From: Pseudomonadota bacterium
Lineage (GTDB): Bacteria; Pseudomonadota; Gammaproteobacteria; Burkholderiales; Burkholderiaceae_C
Direction: 5' to 3'
NCBI GenBank assembly: GCA_021845505.1
Contig: JAJZVU010000036.1
Span: 1 to 34,694, forward strand
DNA length: 34,694 nucleotides
Shown: piece by piece, positions 14,819-23,902 of the stretch
Position numbering within the stretch: the first letter of the stretch is position 1
How the letters are laid out: each line of letters starts with the position of its first letter
Position numbers and translations under genes: made by a program
The notes under the pieces: model-generated
Seen by the model: only the letters and a program-made list of their open reading frames with translations
What the model was told of the DNA's origin: nothing
Databases searched by the model: none

Positions 14819-15928
14819 ATGGGACCGCTGCAGGGCGTGCGGGTGCTGGAGTTCGCGGCCCTCGGGCCGGCCCCGCTGGCGGCCATGCTGCTGGCCGACC
14901 TGGGGGCGCAGGTGCTGAGCATCGAGCGGCCGGCGCAACCCGCGGCAGACGCGGCGCCGCTGTTCGATCCGGCGCTCGACGTGCTGCGGCGCAACCGCAG
15001 GGTGCTGCGGCTGGACCTGCGGCAACCCGACGGGCTGCGGGTCGCACGGACGCTGGCGCGCCACGCCGAGGTGCTGATCGAGGGCTTTCGCCCGGGGGTG
15101 ATGGAACGACTGGGGCTGGGCCCCGAGCCCTGCCTGCGCGACAACCCCCGGCTGGTCTACGGCCGCATGACCGGCTGGGGGCAGCACGGCCCGCTGGCGC
15201 AGCGGGCCGGGCATGACATCAACTACCTCGGCCTGTCGGGCATGCTGCACCCCATCGGCCGCGCCGGCGGCGATCCGGTGGTGCCGCTGAACCTGGTCGC
15301 CGACGGCGGCGCCGGAGGCATGATGCTGGCCTTCGGCGTGCTGGCGGCGCTGACCCACGCCCGCGCGACCGGCGCGGGCCAGGTGGTCGACGCCGCGATG
15401 AGCGAAGGCTGCGCATTGCTGGGGTCGATGATCCACACCCTGCGCGCGATGGGCCGGTGGAGCGACCGGCGCGGCGACAACCTGCTCGACGGCTCGGCCT
15501 ACTTCTACACCACCTACGCCTGCGCCGACGCTCGCCACGTGGCGGTGGGGGCGATCGAGCCGGCGTTCCACCAGCGGCTGCTGCTCGGGCTCGGGCTCGA
15601 CCCGGCCGAATTCGCCGATCCGATGGACCGCAGCCTGTGGCCGCAGCGCCGCCAGCGGCTGGCCCGGGTCTTCGCGCTGCGCAGCCGCGATGCCTGGTGC
15701 GAGGCCTTCGCCGGGGTCGACGCCTGCGTCACCCCGGTGCTGGACCTCGCCGAGGCGCCGCGCCATCCCCACCACCGGGCGCGCGGCAGCTTTGTCGAAC
15801 TCGGCGGGGTCAGCCAGGCCGCGCCGGCTCCGCGGTTCGCGGCCACCCCGGCGGCCGCGCCGCGCCCGCCCGGCGACGCCGACTCCGCGCTGCTGGCCGA
15901 ATGGGGGTGGACGGCCGCGTCGGGCTGA
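14819..15928 (+). CDS. Alpha-methylacyl-CoA racemase (CaiB/BaiF class III family)
   Basis: A 369-residue member of the CaiB/BaiF family. Class III CoA-transferases use a catalytic Asp; this protein instead carries the racemase pattern: H132 in AGHDINYLGLSG, D162 in NLVADGGAGG and E247 in AVGAIEP, matching the His/Asp/Glu set known from Mycobacterium MCR. It should epimerise (2R)- and (2S)-2-methylacyl-CoA so that the S form can be dehydrogenated. Start at ATG 14819, 8 bases after the acyl-CoA dehydrogenase stop, so the two are co-transcribed and functionally linked. It converges on icmF across a strong hairpin. The Ala/Pro-rich end of the protein is poorly conserved in type. Confidence 0.9.
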   Translation: MGPLQGVRVLEFAALGPAPLAAMLLADLGAQVLSIERPAQPAADAAPLFDPALDVLRRNRRVLRLDLRQPDGLRVARTLARHAEVLIEGFRPGVMERLGLGPEPCLRDNPRLVYGRMTGWGQHGPLAQRAGHDINYLGLSGMLHPIGRAGGDPVVPLNLVADGGAGGMMLAFGVLAALTHARATGAGQVVDAAMSEGCALLGSMIHTLRAMGRWSDRRGDNLLDGSAYFYTTYACADARHVAVGAIEPAFHQRLLLGLGLDPAEFADPMDRSLWPQRRQRLARVFALRSRDAWCEAFAGVDACVTPVLDLAEAPRHPHHRARGSFVELGGVSQAAPAPRFAATPAAAPRPPGDADSALLAEWGWTAASG

Positions 15929-15929
15929 G

Positions 15930-15958
15930 CCGCGGCGCCGCAGCGGCCGGCGCCGCGG
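15930..15958. terminator. Perfect 11-bp hairpin between convergent racemase and icmF genes
   Basis: CCGCGGCGCCG (15930-15940) and CGGCGCCGCGG (15948-15958) are exact complements around a 7-base loop (CAGCGGC), filling the 34-base gap between two convergent genes. It would be equally stable in both transcripts. No T-run follows, as is common in very GC-rich genomes. Confidence 0.6.
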
Positions 15959-15962
15959 GGCG

Positions 15963-18900
15963 CTACATGTTGCGCCGGTACTGGCCGCCGACCTCGAACA
16001 GCGCGCCGGTGATCTGCCCCAGCGAGCACACCCGCACCGCATCCATCAGCACGTCGAACACATTGCCGCCGGCCAGCGCGGTGTCGCGCAGCCGCTGCAG
16101 CATCGCCGGCGCCTCGCCGGCGTGGCGCGCCTGGAAGTCCTGCAGCCGCTGCAGCTGCGAGCGCTTCTGGGTTTCGTCGGAGCGGGCCAGTTGCAGCGCC
16201 GGCGCCTGCCGCGACTCGGGGTCGACGAAGGTGTTGACCCCGACGATCGGCAATTCCCCGGTGTGCTTCAGGGTTTCGTAGTGCAGGCTCTGCTCCTGGA
16301 TGCGGCTGCGCTGGTAGCCGGTTTCCATCGCCCCCAGCACCCCGCCGCGCTCGGCCAGTCTCTCGAATTCGGCCAGCACCGCTTCCTCGACCAGTTCGGT
16401 GAGTTCGTCGAGGATGAACGAGCCCTGGTTGGGGTTGTGGTTCTTCGCCAGTCCCCACTCGCGGTTGATGATCAGCTGGATCGCCAGCGCGCGCCGCACC
16501 GATTCGGCGGTCGGCGTGGTGATCGCCTCGTCGTAGGCGTTGGTGTGCAGGCTGTTGCAGTTGTCGTAGATCGCAATCAACGCCTGCAGGGTCGTGCGGA
16601 TGTCGTTGAAGGCGATTTCCTGGGCGTGCAGGCTGCGCCCGCTGGTCTGCACGTGGTACTTGAGCTTCTGGCTGCGCTCGTCGGCGCCGTAGCGCTCGCG
16701 CATCGCCACCGCCCAGATGCGCCGCGCCACCCGGCCCAGCACCGAGTACTCGGGGTCCATTCCGTTGCTGAAGAAAAAGCTCAGGTTGGGCGCGAAGTCG
16801 TCGATGGCCATTCCCCGCGCCAGGTAGGCCTCGACGTAGGTGAAGCCGTTGGCCAGCGTGAAGGCCAGCTGCGAGATGGGGTTGGCTCCGGCCTCGGCGA
16901 TGTGGTAGCCGGAGATGCTCACCGAATAGAAGTTGCGCACCCGGTGGCGGATGAAATAGTCCTGGATGTCCCCCATCAGGCGCAACGAGAACTCGGTGGA
17001 GAAGATACAGGTGTTCTGCCCCTGGTCCTCCTTCAGGATGTCGGCCTGCACGGTGCCGCGCACCTGCGCCAGCGCCTGCGCGCGGAGGTGCGCGGCCTGC
17101 GCGGCGTCGGGCGCGTGCCCGTGGCGCTGCTCGAAGTCCTGCATCCGCTGGTCGATCGCGGTGTTGAGGAACATCGCCAGCACCGTCGGCGCCGGGCCGT
17201 TGATGGTCATCGACACCGAGGTGGACGGATCGCACAGGTCGAAGCCCTGGTAGAGCTGGCGCATGTCGTCCAGTGTCGCGACGCTGACCCCGGAGTTGCC
17301 GATCTTGCCGTAGATGTCGGGGCGCAGGTCGGGGTCGCAGCCGTACAGGGTCACCGAGTCGAAGGCGGTCGACAGCCGGCGTGCCGGCATGCCCTGGCTG
17401 AGCAGGTGGAAGCGCCGGTTGGTCGCCTGCGGATCGCCCTCTCCGGCGAACATGCGGGTCGCGTCTTCGTCCTCCCGCTTGAAGGCAAAGCAGCCGGCGG
17501 TGTACGGGAAATGTCCCGGCAGGTTTTCCAGCAGCAGCCAGCGCAGCAGCTCGCCATGGTCCTCGTAGCGCGGAACCGCGACCTTGGGGATGCGCGTTCC
17601 GCTCAGCGTGGTGTGGCTCAGCCGGGTGCGCAGTTCGCGGCCGCGTACCTGCTGCACCAGTTCGTCGCCCTGGTACTGCTCGCGCAGCCGCGGCCAGTCC
17701 TCGAGCAGGCCGCGCGAGCGCGGCGCCAGCGCTGCGCTGCGCCGGGCCGACAGTTCGCGCAGCCGCTGCGCCGGCGCGGCGGCGTCGCCGTCGGCCTCCT
17801 TCAGCATCCGCGCCGAGGCCTCGAGCTGCTGCGCCTCGCGCGCCAGCGCCGCCTGGCGAGCTGCCGTCGTCTTGTAGCCGCGCACGCTGTCGGCGATGTC
17901 GGCCAGGTAGCGCACCCGCTGCGGCGGCACCAGCGGATCCTGGCCGGTGCTGTGGCGGGTGGCGACCCGCGGCAGGCGCGGCGGCCGCGCGGGCAGGCCG
18001 GCTTGCTGCAGCTGCTCGCGCAGCGCCTGGTACAGCGCGCTGACTCCGTCGTCGTTGAAGCGGCTGGCGATGGTTCCGAACACCGGCATCGAATCCAGCG
18101 GCTGGCCGAAGGCCTCGCGGTTGCGCTGCACCTGGCGCGACACCTCGCGCAGCGCGTCCAGCGCGCCCCTGCGGTCGAACTTGTTGATCGCCACCAGCGA
18201 CGCGAAATCGAGCATGTCGATCTTCTCCAGCTGGCTGGCCGCGCCGAACTCCGGGGTCATCACATACAGCGCGACGTCGACCAGCGGCGCGATGGCCGCG
18301 TCGCCCTGGCCGATTCCCGAGGTCTCGACCAGGATGAGGTCGAATCCCGCCACCTTCAGCGCCGCCAGCACCTCGGGCAGCGCCGCGCTGATCTCGCCGC
18401 CCGAGGCGCGCGTGGCCAGGCTGCGCATGTACACCCGCGGCCCCGCGCGCCAGGGCTGGATGGCGTTCATGCGGATGCGGTCGCCGAGCAGCGCGCCGCC
18501 GCTGCGCCTGCGCGACGGGTCGATGCTGACCAGCGCGATGCGCAGCGCGTCGTCGTGGTCCAGGCGCAGCCTGCGGATCAACTCGTCGGTCAGGCTGGAC
18601 TTGCCGGCGCCGCCGGTCCCGGTGATTCCCAGCACCGGCACCGGCGCCGCCAGCGCGGCCGCCCGGCGGTGCAACGCGGCGACCTCGGCGGCGTCGGCGC
18701 TGCCGTTCTCCAGCCGGGTCAGCAGCCGCGCCAGCGCGCGCCAGCTCGTGCCGTCGCCCGCGGTGCCGGCCGCCGGCTGAGGCGCCGGCTGGCGGCCGAG
18801 GTCGACGTCGCAGCGCATCAGCATGTCGCCGATCATGCCCTGCAGCCCCATGCGCTGGCCGTCCTCGGGGCTGTAGATGCGCGCCACCCCGTAGTCCTGC

Positions 18901-19259
18901 AGCTGCTGGATCTCGGCGGGGCGGATCACCCCGCCGCCGCCGCCGAACACCTGCACCTGCGAGCCCCCGCATTCGCGCAGGCGGTCGATCATGTAGCGGA
19001 AGTACTCGGTGTGCCCGCCCTGGTAGGAACTGATCGCGATGCCCTGCACGTCCTCCTGCAGCGCGCAGTCGACCACCTCGTCGACCGATCGGTTGTGTCC
19101 GAGGTGGATGACTTCGGCGCCGCGGCTCTGCAGCAGCCTGCGCATGATGTTGATCGCCGCGTCGTGGCCGTCGAACAGCGCCGCCGCGGTCACCAGGCGA
19201 ACCTTGTGGTGGGGTCGATAGTCGGCCAGGGCCTGCGCCTGCTCGCGAAGGTCGGTCAT
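15963..19259 (-). CDS. icmF: Fused isobutyryl-CoA mutase with GTPase chaperone (IcmF)
   Basis: A 1098-residue adenosylcobalamin radical enzyme that interconverts isobutyryl-CoA and n-butyryl-CoA (some IcmF also act on pivalyl/isovaleryl-CoA). Order of domains: B12-binding (about 18-150) with cobalt-ligating H32 in LFDGHDAA, then SSYQGGH and FGGGGGVI; a MeaB-type G-protein domain (about 205-500) with P-loop GTGGAGKSS (214-222), ETSGIGQGD and NKFD (359-362); then the large substrate-binding TIM barrel to the end ([20 protein letters not shown]). The order B12-GTPase-barrel and the length are diagnostic of IcmF rather than methylmalonyl-CoA mutase. A promoter-like pair lies just upstream and a 22-bp palindrome further out. 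It is divergent from ETF-QO and convergent with the racemase gene. Confidence 0.96.
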   Translation of the reverse strand: MTDLREQAQALADYRPHHKVRLVTAAALFDGHDAAINIMRRLLQSRGAEVIHLGHNRSVDEVVDCALQEDVQGIAISSYQGGHTEYFRYMIDRLRECGGSQVQVFGGGGGVIRPAEIQQLQDYGVARIYSPEDGQRMGLQGMIGDMLMRCDVDLGRQPAPQPAAGTAGDGTSWRALARLLTRLENGSADAAEVAALHRRAAALAAPVPVLGITGTGGAGKSSLTDELIRRLRLDHDDALRIALVSIDPSRRRSGGALLGDRIRMNAIQPWRAGPRVYMRSLATRASGGEISAALPEVLAALKVAGFDLILVETSGIGQGDAAIAPLVDVALYVMTPEFGAASQLEKIDMLDFASLVAINKFDRRGALDALREVSRQVQRNREAFGQPLDSMPVFGTIASRFNDDGVSALYQALREQLQQAGLPARPPRLPRVATRHSTGQDPLVPPQRVRYLADIADSVRGYKTTAARQAALAREAQQLEASARMLKEADGDAAAPAQRLRELSARRSAALAPRSRGLLEDWPRLREQYQGDELVQQVRGRELRTRLSHTTLSGTRIPKVAVPRYEDHGELLRWLLLENLPGHFPYTAGCFAFKREDEDATRMFAGEGDPQATNRRFHLLSQGMPARRLSTAFDSVTLYGCDPDLRPDIYGKIGNSGVSVATLDDMRQLYQGFDLCDPSTSVSMTINGPAPTVLAMFLNTAIDQRMQDFEQRHGHAPDAAQAAHLRAQALAQVRGTVQADILKEDQGQNTCIFSTEFSLRLMGDIQDYFIRHRVRNFYSVSISGYHIAEAGANPISQLAFTLANGFTYVEAYLARGMAIDDFAPNLSFFFSNGMDPEYSVLGRVARRIWAVAMRERYGADERSQKLKYHVQTSGRSLHAQEIAFNDIRTTLQALIAIYDNCNSLHTNAYDEAITTPTAESVRRALAIQLIINREWGLAKNHNPNQGSFILDELTELVEEAVLAEFERLAERGGVLGAMETGYQRSRIQEQSLHYETLKHTGELPIVGVNTFVDPESRQAPALQLARSDETQKRSQLQRLQDFQARHAGEAPAMLQRLRDTALAGGNVFDVLMDAVRVCSLGQITGALFEVGGQYRRNM

Positions 19260-19288
19260 CGGTCATGTCTCCGTTGGCAACCTCCGGC

Positions 19289-19317
19289 ATTGTCCGCCGT
19301 TCGCCCCGGGGCGACAA
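19289..19317 (-). promoter_or_regulatory. Putative icmF promoter
   Basis: On the minus strand TTGTCG (19317-19312) and GACAAT (19294-19289) are separated by 17 bases; each matches its sigma-70 consensus in 4 of 6 positions. RNA would begin near 19282, leaving a leader of about 23 bases with GGAG before the ATG at 19259. Confidence 0.4.
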
Positions 19318-19353
19318 CCTGCTGCGGTGCACCAACCCATGGTCGGCGCAAGG

Positions 19354-19375
19354 AAACCGAACGATCGTTCGGTTT
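19354..19375. promoter_or_regulatory. Perfect 22-bp palindrome between icmF and ETF-QO (TetR-type operator candidate)
   Basis: The half-site AAACCGAACGA (19354-19364) is followed directly by its exact reverse complement (19365-19375). Long perfect palindromes of the form ACCGAACG/CGTTCGGT are typical of TetR-family operators, and TetR repressors often control acyl-CoA catabolism genes in proteobacteria. It lies 18 bases upstream of a -10-like TACAAT (19393-19398) facing ETF-QO, so it would cover the -35 region of that gene, and about 37 bases upstream of the icmF -35. No TetR gene is in the window. Confidence 0.65.
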
Positions 19376-19435
19376 TGCGTTGTGTCGCTCACTACAATGC
19401 CCCGGCAACACCCCCGACACAGCGGAGACGGAGCG

Positions 19436-21112
19436 ATGCCCACCCCGGAGCAGTGGCTGCAGCAGTACGGCCCACGCGAGGCCATGGAATACGACGTGGT
19501 GATCGCCGGCGGCGGACCGGCCGGGCTGGCCACCGCGATCCGCCTCAAGCAGCTGGCGGCGCAAGCCGGAACCGAGATCGCGGTGTGCGTGCTGGAAAAG
19601 GGCTCGGAGCCGGGCGCGCACATCCTCTCGGGCGCGGTGATGGACCCGCGCGCGCTGGGCGAACTGCTGCCCGACTGGCGGGAGCAGGGCGCGCCGCTGC
19701 GCCAGCCGGTCACCGAGGACCTGTTCTGGTTCCTCGGCGCCGGCGGCCACCGCGCGGTGCCGCAGGCGCTGCAGCCGCCGTGCTTTCGCAACCATGGCAA
19801 CTACATCGTCAGCCTCGGCGAGGTGGTGCGCTGGCTGGCGCAGCAGGCCGAGGCGCTGGGAGTGGAGATCTTCTCCGGCTTCGCCGCCGCCGAGGTGCTG
19901 TACGACCAGGCCGGCGCGGTGCGCGGGGTGGCCACCGGCAACCAGGGAGTGGGCAAGGACGGCCAGCCGCTGGACAGTTTCCAGCTCGGCATGGAACTGC
20001 AGGCGCGCTACACGGTGTTCGCCGAGGGCGCGCGCGGCCAGCTCGGGCGCGAGCTGATCGGGCGCTTCCGGCTCGACGGCGGGCGCGACGCCCAGAGCTA
20101 CGGCATCGGCATCAAGGAGCTGTGGGAGGTCTCGCCGCAGCAGGCGCGTCCCGGGAGGGTGCTGCACACCGCCGGCTGGCCGCTGGACGCCGGAACCTAC
20201 GGCGGGGGCTTCCTCTACCACCTGGACGACAACAAGGTCGCGGTGGGCCTGGTGGTCGGGCTGGACTACGCCAACCCCTGGCTCAGCCCTTTCGAGGAAT
20301 TCCAGCGGCTCAAGACCCATCCTTCGCTGCGGCCGATGTTCGAAGGCGGCAGGCGGCTGGGCTACGGCGCGCGCGCCCTGACCGCCGGAGGCCTGCTCGC
20401 GCTGCCCGAGCTGGTGTTCCCCGGTGGCTGCCTGGTCGGCTGCGAGGCGGGTTTCCTCAACGCGTCGCGCATCAAGGGCAGCCACGCGGCGATCAAGTCG
20501 GGGATGCTGGCCGCCGAGGCGATCGCAGCCGCGGTGGCCGAGGGCCGGCGCGGCGACCTGCTCGAGGCCTATCCGCGCGCCTTCGAGTCCTCGTGGCTGC
20601 ACGAGGAGTTGCACCGGGCGCGCAATTTCAAGCACTGGTTCAAGAAGGGGCGCACCATCGGCACCGTGATGACCGGGGTCGAGCAGTGGCTGCTGCGCGG
20701 GCGCATCCCGTGGACCCTGCACTCCAGCCGTCCCGACTACCAGGCGCTGCGGCCTGCCGACAGCATGCCGCGGATCGACTATCCGAAGCCCGACGGCAAG
20801 CTCAGCTTCGACCGGCTGTCGTCGGTGTTCCTCAGCAACACCAATCACGAGGAGAACCAGCCGGCGCACCTGACCCTGCGCGACCCCCAGGTTCCGGTGG
20901 CGGTCAACCTGGCGCGCTACGCCGGCCCCGAGCAGCGCTACTGCCCGGCCGGGGTCTACGAATTCGTCGACGACGGCAGCGGCGGGCAGCGCCTGCAGAT
21001 CAACGCCCAGAACTGCGTGCACTGCAAGACCTGCGACATCAAGGACCCGACCCAGAACATCGTCTGGGTGGCCCCCGAGGGCGGGGGCGGCCCGAACTAC
21101 GTCGGCATGTAG
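19436..21112 (+). CDS. etfQO: Electron transfer flavoprotein-ubiquinone oxidoreductase (ETF-QO)
   Basis: A 558-residue inner-membrane-associated enzyme that takes electrons from reduced ETF, loaded by acyl-CoA dehydrogenases, and reduces ubiquinone. The FAD-binding motif VVIAGGGPAGLATAIRLKQL begins at residue 21. The 4Fe-4S cluster is held by C503, C527, C530 and C533, with the typical ending CDIKDPTQNIVWV...GGGGPNY. Length is normal (about 550-560). The ATG at 19436 is chosen for the GGAG 8 bases upstream; the frame is open to 19265 but that stretch overlaps the operator. It is divergent from icmF and shares the palindromic site, which suggests joint control with branched acyl-CoA catabolism. 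Confidence 0.96.
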   Translation: MPTPEQWLQQYGPREAMEYDVVIAGGGPAGLATAIRLKQLAAQAGTEIAVCVLEKGSEPGAHILSGAVMDPRALGELLPDWREQGAPLRQPVTEDLFWFLGAGGHRAVPQALQPPCFRNHGNYIVSLGEVVRWLAQQAEALGVEIFSGFAAAEVLYDQAGAVRGVATGNQGVGKDGQPLDSFQLGMELQARYTVFAEGARGQLGRELIGRFRLDGGRDAQSYGIGIKELWEVSPQQARPGRVLHTAGWPLDAGTYGGGFLYHLDDNKVAVGLVVGLDYANPWLSPFEEFQRLKTHPSLRPMFEGGRRLGYGARALTAGGLLALPELVFPGGCLVGCEAGFLNASRIKGSHAAIKSGMLAAEAIAAAVAEGRRGDLLEAYPRAFESSWLHEELHRARNFKHWFKKGRTIGTVMTGVEQWLLRGRIPWTLHSSRPDYQALRPADSMPRIDYPKPDGKLSFDRLSSVFLSNTNHEENQPAHLTLRDPQVPVAVNLARYAGPEQRYCPAGVYEFVDDGSGGQRLQINAQNCVHCKTCDIKDPTQNIVWVAPEGGGGPNYVGM

Positions 21113-21207
21113 CGGCCCGACAGGCTGCCCGCGCGCACCCGGCTTGCGCCCGCGCAAGGTCGCGCGGGCGCCGCCGCGGCAGCATGCCGCAGGGGGAGGA
21201 AAGGGTC

Positions 21208-22761
21208 ATGGGGATCGAGCGCGAGCTCAAGTTCAACCTGGCAGCGGGCGCCGCTGCCGCGCTGCCCGGCCATGCGCTGCTGCGCCTGGCCGAGCGCCTT
21301 CCGCCGCGAAGGTTGCAGAGCTGGTATTTCGACACTCCCGAGCGAGCGCTGGCGGGCGTCGCGGTGGTGCTGAGGCTGCGCGACGACGGGCAGCGCCGGG
21401 TGGTGACCGTGAAGACCGCGCCCACCGATGCGCTGGGCAGCGAGCGTGGCGAATGGGAGTGGGTCGCGTTGGACAGCCCGGCCTGCGACCGGCTGGGTCC
21501 GCGCGACCTGCGGCTGGCGCTGCGACGCACGCCGCTGGGTCGCAGGCTGGCGGCCGACCCGCGCGACCTGCTCGGCCGGCTCGCGCCCAGCCTGGGCACC
21601 GACTTCAGGCGCAGCGCCTGGCATCTGGCGTGGCGCGACAGCCGGCTGGAAATCGCCTTCGACCAGGGCGCATGCCTGGCGCTGCGCGAAGGCCAGGCGC
21701 TGCGCGCGCCGCTGGCCGAACTGGAGATCGAGGTGCTGCAGGGCGATCTGGCCGATGCCCGGGACGCTGCCTGGGCGCTCGCGCAGGACCTGCCGCTGCT
21801 GCTCAGTCCGGTCACGAAGGCGCAGCGCGCCGCGGCGCTGCTCGCCGGCGGCCTGCCCGAGGCGCTTCCCGAGCCCGGAGCGCTGCAGCGCGGCGCCAGC
21901 GCGCAACAGGCGCAGGCGCAATGGCTGCAGACCGGCTGCGCCCAGCTGGCCGTGTGGGGCGAACGGGTGGTGCGCAGCGGGCAGGCGCGGGACGTCCACC
22001 AGCTGCGGGTCGTGCTGCGCCGGCTGCGGACCGCGCTGCGCTGGCTGGCGCCGCAACTTCCGCCGGGCGCTGCCGCGTGGCTGCGCGGCGAGCTGCGCTG
22101 GGCACACCAGCTGGCCGGGCTGGCGCGCGACCACGACGTGTCGCTGCAGTGGCTGGAACAGGTGCAGCCCGAGGCCGCGCGACGCGAGGCGCTGCGCTGG
22201 CAGCGGCGGCTGCGGCAATCGGGCGTGGTGGCCCGGCAGGCGCTGGTCGGCTACCTGGGCAGCCCGCGCTTCGGCAGGCTGCTGCTGGCGCTGGCGCGTT
22301 GCGCACAGCCCGACATGCCGGCGGACGCGGGGCCGGCGCAGCTGCGGCGCCTGGCGCGGCGGGCACTGCTGGGCGACGCACGGCAATGGCGCGCCGCTCT
22401 GCGGGACTGCGCGCCGCTGCTGCGCCCGGAGATCGACGCCGGGCGCATCGACGCGCGGCAGACCGCGCAGCTGCATGCCTTGCGCATCGCCTCCAAGCGC
22501 CTGCGGCTTTCGGCCGAGCGTTTCGGCGCGTTGCTCGACGGCAGGCGCTGCCACGCCGCGTTGGCCGGCAGGCGCGGCGCCACCGCGCTGCAGACCCACC
22601 TGGGCGACTGGCACGACCTCGACGGCCTGGCGCGCCGGGTCGCGGGTGGTCGCGGCGCCGGCGCGCAGGCTCTGAGCGAATGGCTGGTGGAGCGGGCCAG
22701 CGCCTCGCTGCGCAATGCCGCCGAGGCGCTGGGGGCGCGGGCCGACGCCGCCACCGCTTGA
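21208..22761 (+). CDS. CYTH-CHAD protein (triphosphate tunnel hydrolase / polyphosphate-associated)
   Basis: A 517-residue fusion of a CYTH domain (about 1-205) and a CHAD domain (about 235-500). The CYTH signature ExExK is E4-E6-K8 in IERELKF; further tunnel residues are visible as LRLRD (55-59), K69, the acidic strand ELEIEV (171-176) and K204. In CHAD, H264 in DVHQLRVVLRRLRTALR and the repeat HALRIASKRLRL provide the His and basic helices that bind polyphosphate. The E. coli relative YgiF is an inorganic triphosphatase. GGAGGA lies about 8 bases before the ATG. It sits 95 bases after ETF-QO; co-transcription is possible but the functions are not obviously linked. Confidence 0.9.
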   Translation: MGIERELKFNLAAGAAAALPGHALLRLAERLPPRRLQSWYFDTPERALAGVAVVLRLRDDGQRRVVTVKTAPTDALGSERGEWEWVALDSPACDRLGPRDLRLALRRTPLGRRLAADPRDLLGRLAPSLGTDFRRSAWHLAWRDSRLEIAFDQGACLALREGQALRAPLAELEIEVLQGDLADARDAAWALAQDLPLLLSPVTKAQRAAALLAGGLPEALPEPGALQRGASAQQAQAQWLQTGCAQLAVWGERVVRSGQARDVHQLRVVLRRLRTALRWLAPQLPPGAAAWLRGELRWAHQLAGLARDHDVSLQWLEQVQPEAARREALRWQRRLRQSGVVARQALVGYLGSPRFGRLLLALARCAQPDMPADAGPAQLRRLARRALLGDARQWRAALRDCAPLLRPEIDAGRIDARQTAQLHALRIASKRLRLSAERFGALLDGRRCHAALAGRRGATALQTHLGDWHDLDGLARRVAGGRGAGAQALSEWLVERASASLRNAAEALGARADAATA

Positions 22762-22764
22762 TCC

Positions 22765-22790
22765 CCGCTGCGCGCGGCCGCTCGCAGCGG
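22765..22790. terminator. Hairpin between convergent CYTH-CHAD and dppF genes
   Basis: CCGCTGCG (22765-22772) pairs perfectly with CGCAGCGG (22783-22790) around a 10-base loop in the 40-base gap between convergent genes. A bidirectional terminator is likely from position; no T-tract is present. Confidence 0.45.
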
Positions 22791-22801
22791 CCTCGCGCGG
22801 C

Positions 22802-23902
22802 TCAGCGCGGCAGCCCTTCGGCGTGGTGGCAGGCCACGAGCCGGCAGTCGACCTCGCGCAGGCGCGGCGAGTGCTCGCGGCAGATCGCGCTGGCGTGGGG
22901 ACAGCGGGCGTGGAAGGCGCAGCCCGGTGGCGGGTTCCACGGCGAAGGCGGCTCGGCCCGCAGGGTCCGCGCGACGCCCTCGGGCTGCTGCGCTTGCGGC
23001 TGCAGCCGGGGCGTCGCCGCGATCAGCCCGCGGGTGTAGGGGTGGGCCGGGTGCCGCAGCACCTGCTCGCGGGTGCCGAATTCGACGCAGCGCCCCAGGT
23101 ACATCACCATCACTTCGTCGGCGATATGGGCCACGACCGACAGGTCGTGGGAAATGAACAGATACGCCACCTGGAACTCCTCGCCCAGGTCCATCAGCAG
23201 GTTCAACACCTGGGCGCGCACCGACACGTCGAGCGCCGACACCGGCTCGTCGGCGACCACCACCTTCGGCTGCAACAGCAACGCGCGGGCGATCGCCACC
23301 CGCTGGCGTTGCCCTCCCGACAGCATGTGCGGCCAGTGCTGCGCCTGTTCGGAGCGCAGGCCGACCTTGTGCAGCATCCAGTCGACCCGTTCGGCGCGCT
23401 CGCCTCGCGCCAGGCCGGTGGCCAGGCGCAGCGCCTCGTCGAGGCTCTGGCCGATGGTCTGCCGCGGATGCAACGACCCCAGCGGATCCTGGAACACCAT
23501 CTGCACCCGGGTGCGCACGCTGCGCAGCGCCTGGCGGTCGTGCAGGCTCACCTGCCGACCGTCGATGCGCAGCGTGCCGCTGGACGGCGAATCCAGCAGC
23601 GCCAGCATGCGCGCCAGCGTGGACTTGCCGCAACCCGACTCGCCGACCACCGCCAGCGTGCGCCCGCCGGCCAGGTCGAGGTCGACGTGCTGCACCGCGC
23701 GCAGCACGCGGCGCGCCGCCAGCGGATGCGCCCGCGACGCGAAGTGCCTGCACAGCGCGCGCGCCTGCAGGACCGGCGGCGCATGCGCCGCGCCCGGGCC
23801 CGCATGCGCCGCGCCCGGGCCGCCGCGCGGGTCGGCGGGCCCGGGGCTGCCGGGGGGAACGGGGCTGCCGGGGGGGACGGGGGGGACGGGGGTGGTGCTC
23901 AT
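22802..23902 (-). CDS. dppF: Dipeptide/oligopeptide ABC transporter ATP-binding protein DppF
   Basis: One of the two ATPases of the peptide importer, 366 residues. The Walker A motif GESGCGKST is at 87-95, the Q-loop follows in VFQDP (136-140), the signature LSGGQ at 194-198, Walker B VVVADEP at 214-220 and the switch His in FISHDLSVV. The C-terminal peptide-transporter extension contains HPYTRGLIAATP and a Cys-rich end (GCAFHARCPHASAIC), the type of cluster found in Dpp/Opp ATPases. The first 43 residues are Pro/Gly/Ala repeats (for example VPPGSP twice and GPGAAHA twice) before homology begins at about VLQARALC; this low-complexity start is coded by tandem DNA repeats. The ATG overlaps the dppD stop as ATGA. 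Last gene of the operon. Confidence 0.93.
   Translation of the reverse strand: MSTTPVPPVPPGSPVPPGSPGPADPRGGPGAAHAGPGAAHAPPVLQARALCRHFASRAHPLAARRVLRAVQHVDLDLAGGRTLAVVGESGCGKSTLARMLALLDSPSSGTLRIDGRQVSLHDRQALRSVRTRVQMVFQDPLGSLHPRQTIGQSLDEALRLATGLARGERAERVDWMLHKVGLRSEQAQHWPHMLSGGQRQRVAIARALLLQPKVVVADEPVSALDVSVRAQVLNLLMDLGEEFQVAYLFISHDLSVVAHIADEVMVMYLGRCVEFGTREQVLRHPAHPYTRGLIAATPRLQPQAQQPEGVARTLRAEPPSPWNPPPGCAFHARCPHASAICREHSPRLREVDCRLVACHHAEGLPR
23781..23821. repeat. 21-bp direct repeat, two copies, inside the dppF N-terminus
   Basis: The 21-base unit starting GCATGCGCCGCGCCCGGG at 23781 is repeated immediately at 23802 (the last base of copy 2 differs). It encodes GPGAAHA twice in DppF. Adjacent G-runs at 23845-23895 form further near-repeats encoding the VPPGSP copies. 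All lie upstream of the conserved ATPase fold. Confidence 0.75.

Noticed and set aside
21143-21158. Hairpin CTTGCG-N4-CGCAAG after ETF-QO as a terminator
   Set aside because: The stem is only 6 bp with no T-tract and the next gene is in the same direction, so termination is not supported.
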